From contig NZ_JACHXS010000007.1 of assembly GCF_014192225.1 (NCBI RefSeq), forward strand, positions 335,254 through 399,253: a stretch of 64,000 nt of DNA. Reading direction: 5' to 3'. Position numbers and translations under genes: made by a program. The notes under the pieces are model-generated. The model saw nothing but the letters and a program-made list of their open reading frames with translations. It had not been told where the DNA came from and ran no database searches. Every line of letters starts with the position of its first letter. Within the stretch, counting starts at the first letter, position 1. The DNA comes from Pseudoduganella umbonata (GTDB taxonomy: Bacteria; Pseudomonadota; Gammaproteobacteria; Burkholderiales; Burkholderiaceae_D). Shown here one piece after another: positions 1 to 9,000 of this stretch.

Positions 1-926
1 CGCGCGGCCAGGCCGAGCAGCACCATCTTCAGCAGCACGTAGCCGACGGTCAGCGCGGCGATCCACAGCGGCGCCGCGGCCAGCAGGCCGAAATTGACCG
101 ACATGCCGACCGACGTGAAGAACAGCCCCAGCAGCAGGCCCTTGAATGGTTCCAGGTCGGTTTCCAGCGCCTTGCGGTATTCGGAGCCGGCCAGCAGCAC
201 GCCGGCCAGGAAGGCGCCCAGGCCCATCGACAGGTCGGCCAGTTCCATCAGCTGGGCGATGCCGAGCACCAGCAGCAGCGCGAACGCCGTGAAAATCTCG
301 CGCAGGCCGGTGCGGGCGATCAGCCGCAGCGCGGGGCGCATCGCATAGCGGCCGACCAGCAGCACGCAGGCCACGGCGGCGACGGCGAACAGCGGGTTGA
401 AGTCGGCCGCGCCGCCGCCGCCCAGCAGCGGCACCGCCACCAGCAGCGGGATCGCCGCCATGTCCTGGAACAGCAGGATCGCAAAGGCCGCCTGGCCGGC
501 CGGCGTGTTGTCCAGGTGGCGTTCGTTCATGTTCTGTACCGCGATGGCTGTCGACGACAGGGCCAGCGCGATGCCGGCCACCAGCGCGCCGAGCCACGGC
601 ATGCCGAGCAGCCAGGCCACGGCGCCGAGCACGAGGCCGCAGGCCGCCATCTGCAGTGCGCCGCCGCCCAATACCAGACGGCGCATCGCCACCAGCTTGG
701 CCGGCTGCAGCTCCAGGCCGATCAGGAACAGCATCAGCACCACGCCGATCTCGGCCACGTGGCCGATCAGTTCCACCTCGCCGATCAGGCCCAGCCCCCA
801 CGGGCCGATGATGGCGCCGCCGATCAGGTAGCCGAGCACCGAGCCGAGGCCGAGGCGCTGGGCCAGCGGCACCAGCAGCACGGCGGTAACGAGGAAGACG
901 ATGGGTGTGAGCAGCAGGTCGTGCAT
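1..926 (-). CDS. Kef-type monovalent cation/proton antiporter, partial (C-terminus beyond the window)
   Basis: The minus strand is open from the ATG at 926 to the left edge, so only about the first 308 residues are seen. They begin MHDLLLTPIVFLVTAVLLVP and form a run of hydrophobic helices typical of the CPA2 Na+/H+ exchanger domain. Family hallmarks include GSVLGYLIGGAIIGPWGL near the start, LMLFLIGLELQP, LALSSTAIAVQ and LLFQDMAAIPLL. KefB/KefC-type proteins exchange K+ for H+ across the inner membrane and usually end in a TrkA-N nucleotide-binding domain; that part would lie outside. It is divergent from the DUF2058 gene, with about 100 bases between them. Whether it is glutathione-gated cannot be judged from this fragment. 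Confidence 0.9.
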   Translation of the reverse strand, partial: MHDLLLTPIVFLVTAVLLVPLAQRLGLGSVLGYLIGGAIIGPWGLGLIGEVELIGHVAEIGVVLMLFLIGLELQPAKLVAMRRLVLGGGALQMAACGLVLGAVAWLLGMPWLGALVAGIALALSSTAIAVQNMNERHLDNTPAGQAAFAILLFQDMAAIPLLVAVPLLGGGGAADFNPLFAVAAVACVLLVGRYAMRPALRLIARTGLREIFTAFALLLVLGIAQLMELADLSMGLGAFLAGVLLAGSEYRKALETDLEPFKGLLLGLFFTSVGMSVNFGLLAAAPLWIAALTVGYVLLKMVLLGLAA

Positions 927-1030
927 GGCGTCGTGGGTTGCAGTTGAGCAGGTTGCAATGGTACGTCTTCCTGGCACTGTCCGCGGCGCATTTGCTATGC
1001 TGCGAAGTTCAACGAATTACGGAGCGAATG

Positions 1031-1570
1031 ATGGTCTCGTTGCAGGAACAATTGATGAAGGCCGGCCTGGTCGACAAGAAAAAGGCCGCCAAGGTCCACC
1101 AGGACAAGAGCAAGCAGAAGAAGGAAGCACTGCGCAGCGGCACGGTGGTGGTCAATGAAACGAAGGAAGCGGCCCTCGAGGCGCAGCGCCGCAATGCCGA
1201 GCGGGCACGCGAATTGAACGCGCAGCGCGACGCGGCGGCGCAGCAGAAGGCGATCGCCGCGCAGATCGCGCAACTGGTGAAGCAGAACCGGCAGCCGAAG
1301 GGCAACGGCGACATTGCCTACAACTTCACGTACGGCACGAAGGTCGAGCGGATCCATGTGTCGGCCGCCGTGCGCGACCACCTGGTGGCGGGGCGGCTGG
1401 TGATCGTCGGCCAGGGCCAGACGTTCGAGCTGGTGCCGCGCGTGGTGGCGGACAAGATCGCCGAGCGCGATGCGTCGCTGGTGGTTCGCGTCAGCAAGCC
1501 CTCCGCCGCCGTGGCAGCGGAAGACGATCCATATGCCGACTACAAGATCCCGGACGACTTCGACTGGTAA
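1031..1570 (+). CDS. DUF2058 family protein (YaiL-like)
   Basis: Small, very hydrophilic protein of about 179 residues. It opens with the family signature MVSLQEQLMKAGLVDKKKA, followed by a long Lys/Glu/Ala-rich and probably coiled-coil stretch, then a compact C-terminal part with YNFTYGTKVERIHV and a final acidic YADYKIPDDFDW. These match DUF2058 (E. coli YaiL), a nucleoprotein/polysome-associated family of unclear function. The frame stays open further upstream, but GGAG at 1021-1024 fits the second of two adjacent ATGs (1031) best, and the family normally starts there. It stands alone on the plus strand. Confidence 0.88.
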   Translation: MVSLQEQLMKAGLVDKKKAAKVHQDKSKQKKEALRSGTVVVNETKEAALEAQRRNAERARELNAQRDAAAQQKAIAAQIAQLVKQNRQPKGNGDIAYNFTYGTKVERIHVSAAVRDHLVAGRLVIVGQGQTFELVPRVVADKIAERDASLVVRVSKPSAAVAAEDDPYADYKIPDDFDW

Positions 1571-1688
1571 GCGGCGTTGGCGGCCGGCGGCGCAATTGTG
1601 TCATAAAGGAAAACACACTGTTGCATTTCCGCTGAAAGCGTTGTTTGGAAAACAGGTATTAACGTAAAGAAACTAGCGGACTGCTACC

Positions 1689-4010
1689 ATGTCGGCTCAG
1701 GCTGTCGGCCGCGAGGACAACATGGGTTCGCTTTTTCAACGTATCGGACTGTCACTGGGGGCGCGCGCGCTTCCGGTGGGCGTTTTCGTTGCCGGCGTAC
1801 TCGCCTCCACCTATGCCGGCGTGGTCCGTTACGACCATGCGCAGACGGAGCGCGCGGCCGCACAGCAGGACGCCGCCGAGGATTTCCTGTTCCTGCTGCG
1901 GCACCGCCTGACGCTGTACGAGGGCGCGACCCGCGACCTGGCTGCGCTGTTCAGTGCTTCCGATGCCATCCGGGCCGAAGAGTTTTCCGCCTTCATTACC
2001 GCCAGCCAGGTGTTCCAGCGCTACGACGGTATCCGCGTGTTCGGCTACGTGGCACGCGTGCCGGCCGGCGACGTGGCCCGGTTCGAACGCGATACGCGCC
2101 GCGAAGTGCCGGGTTTCCACCTCGTCGATCCTGCGCCCGCGCACGAGTATTACCCGGTGGTGTACGGCGAGCATGCCTTCGACCCGGCGCGGATGACGGC
2201 GTTGCTGGGCGTCGACTTCGCGGCGTTTCCCGAACGCCGGGCGGCGATGCAGGAGGCGGCGCGGCGCGGCGAGCCGGTGGCGACGCGGCGCATGTCGACC
2301 ATCCTCGACTCGCAAGGGCGCTCGATCGTCCAGGTCTATGCACCGGTGAGGCCGCCGGGCTCGGGGACTGTGAAAGGGTACATCTTCTCCACGCTGTACA
2401 CGAACGTGATGTTCGCCGGCCTGGACAACGGCCGCATGTCGCGCCAGTTCGACCTGGAAGTCTATGACGGCTCGGTGGCGCCGGAAAACCTGGTGTACGG
2501 CGCGGCGCGTGCGCCCCATGCGCTGGCGCAGCGGGGCGAGCGCCCCGCCTACGGCAGCGCCGTGCGGTTTGCCAACCGCGCGTGGCTGATTCATCTTTAT
2601 GCCAGGCCGGGGGCAGGCGATACGGAACCCGCCCGCGCGGCGGTGCTGTTCGCGATGGCCAGTTCGCTGCTGTCGCTGGCTGCCGCCTGGGCAACGGCCG
2701 CATGGCTGCGCAACCGCGCGCGCCAGCGTGCCATGCACGATTTCAGCGAACGCTTCGCCGCCTTCTTCGAGCATCATCCGTTTTCCGTGTGTGCGATCGA
2801 CAAGCAGCGGCGCTTCCTGCATGCCAACGACCAGTTGCTCAGGGAGCTGGGGGTCGACCGGCAGGCACTGCTCGGCAAGCGGGCCGGCGCCTATGTGGAT
2901 CCGGCCGACCTTGCCAGCGTGGAACGGCAGCTGGACGAAGCGCTGGCCGGGCGTGCGGTGGCCTTCGCGACCCGCGTGCCGGGTGCCGCCGGCCGCATGG
3001 TGGACATGTCGATCGTGCTGATCCCGATGAGCACCCGCGACGACGTCACGCACGTGCTGGGTTTTGCCGAGAACATCACCGAGCGCAAGGACGCCGAACG
3101 GGCGCTGTACGAGTCGCGGCAGATGCTGCAGCTGATCCTCGACAATATCCCGCAAAGCGTGTTCTGGAAGAACGCCGACAGCGTGTACGAAGGCGGCAAC
3201 CGTGCGCTGCTGGCCGATGCGGGGCTGGCCACCGATGCGGACCTGATCGGCAGGACCGATGCCGACCTGCACTGGAAGGACCGGGCGCCGCAATACCGGC
3301 AGGTGGACCTGGAAGTGATGCAGTCCGGCGTGGCGCGGATGCGGATGCAGGCGCTGGACCGCGACATCGCCGGCGCCGAGCGCTGGGTCGAGACCAGCAA
3401 GATCCCGCTGAAGGACGATGCCGGCAACGTCACCGGCGTGCTGGCCGTGACGGAGGACATCACGGCGCGCAAGTACATGGAACAGGAGCTGTTCCGCCTG
3501 GCCCACCACGATTCGCTGACGGGCCTGCCCAACCGCGGCTACTTCAACGGCCAGCTGGAACAGGCGGTCGCGCGCGCCCAGCGGCACGGCGGCCTGGCGC
3601 TGATGTATTTCGACATCGACCGCTTCAAGGGCATCAACGACACGCATGGCCACGACGTGGGCGACGAAGTGATCCGCATGTTCGCCAGCCGCGTGCAGGC
3701 CGTGGTCCGCGAAGCCGACTTCGTGGCGCGCCTGGGCGGCGACGAATTCGTGCTGATCGCCGAAGGCCTGCAAGGCCCCGCGGCCGCCGCCGTGATCGCG
3801 CAAAAGATCGTCGGCGCGATGGTGCCGCCGTTCCAGCTCGGCGCCGCCACGCTGCAGGTCACCACCAGTATCGGCATCGCCACGTTCGCCGCGGGCCAGA
3901 CCGCGCGCACGCTGATCCGCGCCGCCGACCAGGCGATGTACGACGCCAAGCGGGCGGGGCGGAACTGCTTCCGGATCGCCGCGGCGGGCGACGACCGGAG
4001 CGTGACCTAG
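1689..4010 (+). CDS. Membrane diguanylate cyclase with CHASE, two PAS and GGDEF domains
   Basis: A 773-residue signalling protein. An N-terminal membrane helix (about 25-45) precedes a periplasmic CHASE sensor domain (about 80-270), a second membrane segment (about 315-335), two PAS/PAC modules (about 350-600) and a C-terminal GGDEF domain. The active-site GGDEF is at residues 683-687, and the product-inhibition I-site RxxD (READ) is at 674-677, the correct five residues upstream. The enzyme should therefore make cyclic di-GMP from two GTP and be feedback-inhibited. No EAL domain is present. An alternative start at 1722 has a better-placed AGGA. The CHASE ligand is unknown. Confidence 0.93.
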   Translation: MSAQAVGREDNMGSLFQRIGLSLGARALPVGVFVAGVLASTYAGVVRYDHAQTERAAAQQDAAEDFLFLLRHRLTLYEGATRDLAALFSASDAIRAEEFSAFITASQVFQRYDGIRVFGYVARVPAGDVARFERDTRREVPGFHLVDPAPAHEYYPVVYGEHAFDPARMTALLGVDFAAFPERRAAMQEAARRGEPVATRRMSTILDSQGRSIVQVYAPVRPPGSGTVKGYIFSTLYTNVMFAGLDNGRMSRQFDLEVYDGSVAPENLVYGAARAPHALAQRGERPAYGSAVRFANRAWLIHLYARPGAGDTEPARAAVLFAMASSLLSLAAAWATAAWLRNRARQRAMHDFSERFAAFFEHHPFSVCAIDKQRRFLHANDQLLRELGVDRQALLGKRAGAYVDPADLASVERQLDEALAGRAVAFATRVPGAAGRMVDMSIVLIPMSTRDDVTHVLGFAENITERKDAERALYESRQMLQLILDNIPQSVFWKNADSVYEGGNRALLADAGLATDADLIGRTDADLHWKDRAPQYRQVDLEVMQSGVARMRMQALDRDIAGAERWVETSKIPLKDDAGNVTGVLAVTEDITARKYMEQELFRLAHHDSLTGLPNRGYFNGQLEQAVARAQRHGGLALMYFDIDRFKGINDTHGHDVGDEVIRMFASRVQAVVREADFVARLGGDEFVLIAEGLQGPAAAAVIAQKIVGAMVPPFQLGAATLQVTTSIGIATFAAGQTARTLIRAADQAMYDAKRAGRNCFRIAAAGDDRSVT

Positions 4011-4020
4011 GCCAGGCGCA

Positions 4021-5184
4021 TCAGGGATCGAGCGGATCCCACGGGTCGACGCGCAGCGAGCGCGGCGACGGCAGGAACTCCAGCTCGTAGGGCGACAGCC
4101 GGGTGCCGACCGTGCCCGGCTGGTAGCCCAGTTCCGCCGGATTGCGCGCCGCGAACTCGGGACTCTCGATGTAGGCGCTCTGGCTGGAATTGGCGACGAT
4201 CAGCGTCGGCCGGTCGAGCGGCGCGCCCATGCCCACCAGGCGCCGCGTGGCGTTGCGCAGGTTCGTCGTTGTATGGCGCGCATAGGGCTCGATGACGATG
4301 CGGTCCGCCGGAATCCCGTAGCGCTCGATCAGCACCTTGCGCATTTCGACGGCCTCGTTGAAGCGCGAATCCTTCGGATGGACGGCCGCGCCGCTGGTGA
4401 TGATGAACGCCGCTTCGCCCTCGGCGAACCGGCTGGCGGCCAGCCGCAGGTGCAGCTTGCCGCGCGCGCTCAGCGAGATCGCCGGGTTCTCCGGCCCCAC
4501 GCCCGGGATGATGATCGCCGTGTACCGGTAGCGCTTCCAGTCGATGCCGCGGGCCCGCGCGAACGCCGCCGCGTTGTGCGTCTTGTCGAGCGGCTCGAAC
4601 GCCACCGCGTCGCGCCGTTCGTTGACGTCGATGAGGGCGACCGCCAGCGGAATGCTGGCATCCAGGCTCAGGGCCGGATCATTCCTGCCCGCCCCGGCCA
4701 GCCAGATGGCGTCCGCCACCAGCGCCTTGAACTCGTCGCTGCCCGTCTTTTCCACCGATCCGTCGATCTTCGGATAACGCGACTCGGTCCCGAAACCGTA
4801 GATCTGCAGGATCGCGTTCAGGCCGCGCAGTTCGCGCACGACCTGCGCCTTGACGCCGTCGTCGGCGATCGGCGGGCCGTTCGGCGCGACCGTGGGAAGC
4901 GCCGGCACGGCGCGCGCCACCGCGTCCATTTCCTCGTCGGTCCAGGTGGATGCCAGGAACAGGCACTTCGAAGCGCCCTGGCATGCGTCGATGCGCTTCC
5001 TGCGGCTGTCCAGCACCGCGGCCAGCGCCGGCGGCGGCGCGGCCTTGATGCTGGCCACGGCCGGGAACAGCTGGCTGGCCATCAGCGCCCAGTACTGGTC
5101 CTTGACCGGGGCGGCGTGGGAGGGGAGGGCGGCAGCCAGCGCCGCCGCGAGGATGAGGTGCTTCAGTCGCTTCAGGTTCATCAT
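4021..5184 (-). CDS. Exported DUF218 (YdcF/SanA/ElyC-like) family protein
   Basis: About 387 residues with a clear signal peptide (MNLKRLKHLILAAALAAALP then SHA-A). The C-terminal half carries the DUF218 fold: YTAIIIPGVGPEN, then ITSGAAVHPKDSRFNEAVEM, YGIPADRIVIEPYARHTTTN and LIVANSSQSAY. Family members are linked to envelope or peptidoglycan metabolism but lack a settled reaction. The N-terminal 170 residues are not recognised. An ATG at 5196 overlaps the receptor stop codon, but AAGGA formed by that stop (TAAGGA) better serves the ATGs at 5184/5181, leaving a textbook signal sequence. The overlap suggests co-transcription with, and translational coupling to, the TonB-dependent receptor upstream. 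Confidence 0.8.
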   Translation of the reverse strand: MMNLKRLKHLILAAALAAALPSHAAPVKDQYWALMASQLFPAVASIKAAPPPALAAVLDSRRKRIDACQGASKCLFLASTWTDEEMDAVARAVPALPTVAPNGPPIADDGVKAQVVRELRGLNAILQIYGFGTESRYPKIDGSVEKTGSDEFKALVADAIWLAGAGRNDPALSLDASIPLAVALIDVNERRDAVAFEPLDKTHNAAAFARARGIDWKRYRYTAIIIPGVGPENPAISLSARGKLHLRLAASRFAEGEAAFIITSGAAVHPKDSRFNEAVEMRKVLIERYGIPADRIVIEPYARHTTTNLRNATRRLVGMGAPLDRPTLIVANSSQSAYIESPEFAARNPAELGYQPGTVGTRLSPYELEFLPSPRSLRVDPWDPLDP

Positions 5185-5189
5185 TTTCC

Positions 5190-7688
5190 TTACCATGCCT
5201 TGCTCACCATGAAACGGGCACTGCGCCCGAACACGGGGCGGCCATAGATCGCCACGTTGCTGCCCTGGCCGGCCAGCGTGTCGGTACGCGGATTGCCTTC
5301 CGTGAGGCCTTTCTCGTTCGTCAGGTTGTCGCCGGTGAGCTGGAACTGCCAGTCGCCGCGGGTGACGGTGATGCCGGCGCCGACCGAGTGGTACGACGGC
5401 AGCGCGGTGGCGTTGAACAGGTCGACGAAGCGCTTGCCCGTATAGGCATAGCTGCCGGTCACGTCGATCGCGTTGTCGCCCACCCGGAAGCTGTAGCCCG
5501 GGCGCACATTGCCGAACACCTTCGGTTCGCGGACGATCCGGTTGCCGACCACCTGCGATGGATCGGCCCCGGTGGCGCTGACGAAGTTGCGGTATTCCGG
5601 TTCCTGGATGGTCAGCGATGCGTTGACGACGAAGCGGTCCGTCACGTACCAGGCGCCATCGGCTTCGGCGCCGCGGATGACGGCCTTGCCGAAGAACGGC
5701 ACGGTCTGGTCGTTGCGCCCGGTGACCGGGTTGAACGCGACGAACGAAGCGTTCAGCGGATCGAACTGCGTGTAGAAGCCGGTGATGTACAGGTATGAGC
5801 GGCCGAAGGTGGTCTTGAAGCCGGCTTCGTACTGGTTGGCCTTGGTCGTCAGCACCAGCGGATCGACGGATGCGGCCACCTGCATCGTCGGCGGCACTTC
5901 GAGGTGCGAAGCGCGCAGGTAGCCGCCGAAGCGGGTGGAAAAGTCGTAATTGGCGCCGACCGTCCAGTTGGTGGTGTGCGGCTTGTAGACGTGCTCCTGG
6001 CGCTCGCCGGTGAAGGCGCGCGTGGTGTTGTCGGCCAGCGTGGCCGCGTTGCCCAGGTTGGCCGCCTTGGTCAGCAGCGCGTAGCCGTCATAGTTGTAGC
6101 GTTCGGTGCGCACGCCCGCGTCGAGGCGCAGCCGGTCGGAGATTTCCCACGTGTCGTTCAGGTACAGCGCCGCCATCCTGGCGTCGACCTCGCCGCCGTT
6201 CAGCGTCGTCGTGTAGCGCAGCACGCCGTTGTCCGTGACGGAGCCGAGCACCGTGCCGGATGCCGAATAGGCCAGCAGGTCGAGCGTGCGCGGCTGGCCC
6301 TGCACCTCGATCAGCATGTCGTTGTAGACCGACTGGCTGGTGGCGCCATAGGTGCTGCCGTAGAAGCCCACCTTCAGGTCGTGGCTTCCCAACCCGGTTT
6401 GGAAGTTGCGCGTGACATTGAGATCGACCTGGTTCGAGTGGAAGTCCGACTTCAGCGCGCGGTATTGTCCCTGCATCACCAGGCCCGAGGCGGTGGCGGG
6501 ATCGTAGGCCTGGCCGGTAGCCGAAAACGCGTAGCCCAGGCGGTCCACCGCGCCGAACGCCGTCCTGGCGGCGGCGAGGAAGCCGTTGGCGAAGGTGCCG
6601 GCATCGGCCGGGTTCGACGTCGAATAGAACGCATCGAAATCGAGCTTGCCCTTCGTGAAGCCGGCCTTGGCCGAGACCTGCCACGGACCCAGTTCGCCGT
6701 CGTACTGCAGGCCGATGTTGCCGAAGCGGAGGTGGCGGCCGTTGGCAAGGTCGCGCTGGCTCGTCTGCAGCGTGCTGGTGCCGTCGAGGTACTGCTGGCG
6801 CACGCTGCGCAGCGACGGCGAGTTCATCGTGCCCTTGAAGTAATCGATGTACGGATCGAGCGATACGCCGGGATTGCGCGGATCCGCCACCGGGATCGGC
6901 AGGTAGAACACGTTATGGTCGTTGAGGAAGTTGGCGCTCAGTTTCCACGTGCCGGTATCGGTCACGCGCTTGATGTTGGCGCGCAGCTGCCCGCCCCGGT
7001 CGTTCGGGAAACCGTTGTCGCGGTGGCCGTCGTCTTCGCGGATGAAGCCGCCGATCGCGTAGAAGGTGCGGTCGTCGATCTTGCCGGCCTGGTAGGCATC
7101 GAGGCGTTTCAGGCCCGTGGTGCCGACGGTGACCTGGGCCTTGCCGCGGGTGGTTTCCGTGCCGGTGACCGTGGTGCTGTTGACGATGGCGGCCGCCTGG
7201 CTCGCGTAGATCGGCGCCGGGCCGCCGCGCACGACTTCGATGGTCTTCGTCATCAGGTCGTAGCGGTTCATGCTGTCGCCGCGGAAGAAGAAACCGTTAA
7301 TTTCGGTCATCAGCGGCAGGCCATCCTGCTGGAACAGCGCATAGCCGTCGTCGGTCGGGATGCCGCGCACGCGCGTCACGTTCTGCACTTCGCCGCCGGT
7401 CGCCTCCACCTGGATGCCGGGCATCTTGCCCAGCAGGTCGGCCATGTTCAGCGGCGCCAGCTTCTGCACCTCGCTCTGCGACAGCGAATTGACCGCATAC
7501 GAAACGTCGAAACGGCGCTGCGGGCGGGCCGAACCCGTGACCACCACCACCTGGGAATCGGTGGCTTCGGCAGGCTGGCCAGCCTGCCCGGCTTCCTCTG
7601 CTGCGACCTGGGCGAAGGCCGGCACGGCCAGCGCGGCCAGCGCACCGATCGCACAGGTGACTGCCAGGGTTGTTTTTTTCTTGATCAA
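5190..7688 (-). CDS. TonB-dependent outer-membrane receptor
   Basis: An 832-residue protein with a signal peptide ending AVPAFA-Q, a TonB-box-like VVVVTGSARP, a plug domain (LLGKMPGIQVEATGGEVQNV, then VRGIPTDDGY) and a long C-terminal beta-barrel ending in the outer-membrane-type FMVSKAW. It should take up a scarce ligand (siderophore, cobalamin, sugar or similar) with energy from TonB-ExbBD. No neighbouring gene reveals the substrate. The start codon is TTG at 7688, supported by GGAG a few bases upstream and by the signal peptide beginning at that codon; no ATG or GTG in frame fits. The DUF218 gene follows directly. Confidence 0.9.
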   Translation of the reverse strand: MIKKKTTLAVTCAIGALAALAVPAFAQVAAEEAGQAGQPAEATDSQVVVVTGSARPQRRFDVSYAVNSLSQSEVQKLAPLNMADLLGKMPGIQVEATGGEVQNVTRVRGIPTDDGYALFQQDGLPLMTEINGFFFRGDSMNRYDLMTKTIEVVRGGPAPIYASQAAAIVNSTTVTGTETTRGKAQVTVGTTGLKRLDAYQAGKIDDRTFYAIGGFIREDDGHRDNGFPNDRGGQLRANIKRVTDTGTWKLSANFLNDHNVFYLPIPVADPRNPGVSLDPYIDYFKGTMNSPSLRSVRQQYLDGTSTLQTSQRDLANGRHLRFGNIGLQYDGELGPWQVSAKAGFTKGKLDFDAFYSTSNPADAGTFANGFLAAARTAFGAVDRLGYAFSATGQAYDPATASGLVMQGQYRALKSDFHSNQVDLNVTRNFQTGLGSHDLKVGFYGSTYGATSQSVYNDMLIEVQGQPRTLDLLAYSASGTVLGSVTDNGVLRYTTTLNGGEVDARMAALYLNDTWEISDRLRLDAGVRTERYNYDGYALLTKAANLGNAATLADNTTRAFTGERQEHVYKPHTTNWTVGANYDFSTRFGGYLRASHLEVPPTMQVAASVDPLVLTTKANQYEAGFKTTFGRSYLYITGFYTQFDPLNASFVAFNPVTGRNDQTVPFFGKAVIRGAEADGAWYVTDRFVVNASLTIQEPEYRNFVSATGADPSQVVGNRIVREPKVFGNVRPGYSFRVGDNAIDVTGSYAYTGKRFVDLFNATALPSYHSVGAGITVTRGDWQFQLTGDNLTNEKGLTEGNPRTDTLAGQGSNVAIYGRPVFGRSARFMVSKAW

Positions 7689-7811
7689 GTTTCACTCCGG
7701 GTGGGTATGGAAAAAACATCAACCCCGGAGCATAGAAAGTAATTGTGACAACAGTATTTATGGCTTGTGAAAAGATAGCCTGTCCATGGCATCCGTCACC
7801 GACAGCGCCAA

Positions 7812-7818
7812 AAAAGCC
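7812..7818. repeat. IS target-site direct repeat, left copy (AAAAGCC)
   Basis: AAAAGCC lies directly outside the left terminal repeat of the IS1595 element and recurs at 8915-8921 directly outside the right terminal repeat. Seven bases match exactly; the family usually duplicates eight, and the eighth base differs here. Confidence 0.7.
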
Positions 7819-8914
7819 GGCGCTGTCACCTGAGCCTGTGGAAGTTTCGCCAGGTCATCAGAAAAGAGCGCAATTGCCGCGCAGCGCGGCAATCAGGCAG
7901 TCTGCCGGCGCGGGCCAGCGCCGCCCGTCGAGGCCATGACGCCAGCCCAGGTAGTTCGGCAGGTACTTGCTCGCCACGCCGTTGAAGCGCGACAGCCAGC
8001 CATGAAAGCGGCTGTGATAGCCATTCACATGTTGCAGGTGGATGGCGCCGCGGGTGCGCACTCCCGCCCTCAGATTGACAGCTTCATGCAGGATGCCGGC
8101 ACGGCGCGCGAATGTGGTGTAAGCGGCAGCGCTGTCCGACACCAGCAAGACATCGGCGGCCAGTATTGGGGTCAGGTGGTGCGCCAGCTGCCGCGCCGTG
8201 ACCGGGCCTCGGCCGCAGACGAAATCCCGGGTTTTGCCATCACGGTCGCGTGCCACGAGGATGCAGTCTAGTTCCTTGGAGATACCGCGCCGTTTGGCCT
8301 TGCCGCCACGCCGACGCGCCGGCCGGTCCAGGTGCCGGCTGCCTTTCTGCGATTCGAGCAGATAGGTTTCATCCGCCTCGACAATGACTTGCAGCCGGGG
8401 TGGCCGGTCGTGCCGTGCTCCCCCCATGAAACGATGGCGCCAGCGAAAGCTGGTGTTGCGGTGAATGCCCGTGGTGTTGGCGGCACCCCGAACCGTACGC
8501 GAATCCAGTATCGCCTGCAGGAACAGCAGCCATTTACCGCGCAGGCGCAGGAAAGCGAACGGTGTACCGGTCAACGCACTGAAGGTGCGGCGGCACGTCA
8601 GGCAGCGGTAGCGTTGCAGTCCACCAGTGCTGCCGTGACGATGGATGCGGATAGCCGCGCAATGCGGACAGCGATCGCAGGGCCGGCCGAACTTTTCGAT
8701 CAATTCAAGACAGGTTGCCAGTGACGAGGCCGACTCGAGCAGGGCACGCAGTGTCGCCAGTTGAGCGCTGGAGAACACGTCGAGTTGGCCGCGCAATCTT
8801 TCCAGCAAGCTGTTGAAAACGCCGTCATGCATCGCCGCCTCCATCGTCAATGAGGATGAGACACAAATGGCGACGAATGGTTCAGTTCATCCCACGGGCT
8901 CGGGTGACATCGCC
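7819..8914 (-). mobile_element. IS1595-family insertion sequence, apparently complete
   Basis: A 1096-bp element bounded by 23-bp terminal inverted repeats at 7819-7841 and 8892-8914 that match at 20 of 23 positions (outer ends GGCGCTGTCACC and GGCGATGTCACC). It is flanked by the direct repeat AAAAGCC and encodes a single transposase on the minus strand. The right-hand duplication belongs to the stem and T-tract of the terminator of the fasciclin gene, so the element inserted into that terminator. The left inverted repeat also forms a perfect 9-bp palindrome with host DNA just outside (GACAGCGCC at 7801-7809). Intact ends and an intact frame suggest a recent insertion. Confidence 0.85.
7858..8832 (-). 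CDS. IS1595-family transposase
   Basis: About 324 residues. An N-terminal zinc ribbon (CDRCPHC, later YRCLTCRRTFSALTGTPF) is followed by a helix-turn-helix-like segment (RGAANTTGIHRNTSFRWRHR) and a DDE-type catalytic domain. Acidic residues sit in VEADETYL and LVSDSAAAY, and the family's third catalytic position is in HVNGYHSRF (an Asn-type DDN triad). It ends KYLPNYLGWR and a short tail. It should cut and join the element's ends as a homomultimer. The frame has an earlier ATG at 8850, but GGAGG five bases before the ATG at 8832 favours the shorter start. No frameshift or stop is present. Confidence 0.88.
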   Translation of the reverse strand: MHDGVFNSLLERLRGQLDVFSSAQLATLRALLESASSLATCLELIEKFGRPCDRCPHCAAIRIHRHGSTGGLQRYRCLTCRRTFSALTGTPFAFLRLRGKWLLFLQAILDSRTVRGAANTTGIHRNTSFRWRHRFMGGARHDRPPRLQVIVEADETYLLESQKGSRHLDRPARRRGGKAKRRGISKELDCILVARDRDGKTRDFVCGRGPVTARQLAHHLTPILAADVLLVSDSAAAYTTFARRAGILHEAVNLRAGVRTRGAIHLQHVNGYHSRFHGWLSRFNGVASKYLPNYLGWRHGLDGRRWPAPADCLIAALRGNCALF

Positions 8915-8935
8915 AAAAGCCCGCGTAGCGCGGGC
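8915..8935 (-). terminator. Terminator of the fasciclin gene, T-tract split by the IS
   Basis: On the minus strand, GCCCGCG-CTA-CGCGGGC (8919-8935) is followed by TTTT, then immediately by the right end of the IS. Removing the IS and one copy of the duplication rejoins a six-T tract, so the pre-insertion site was a standard intrinsic terminator downstream of the fasciclin gene. Confidence 0.75.
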
Positions 8936-9000
8936 ACAAGCCAGCGGCACGCCATGCGCGCGTGCCGCTGGGGAACGATGGCCGGAGCCGTCGGCTTGGC

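Noticed and set aside
1752..3803. 683-codon open frame on the minus strand opposite the first diguanylate cyclase
   Set aside because: High-GC shadow of the real gene. The plus frame has CHASE, PAS and GGDEF motifs, while the minus frame is His/Arg/Gly-rich without any domain.
7801..7827. GACAGCGCC...GGCGCTGTC as an ordinary terminator
   Set aside because: The second arm is the left terminal repeat of the IS, so the palindrome is formed by the insertion junction; noted as a finding instead.
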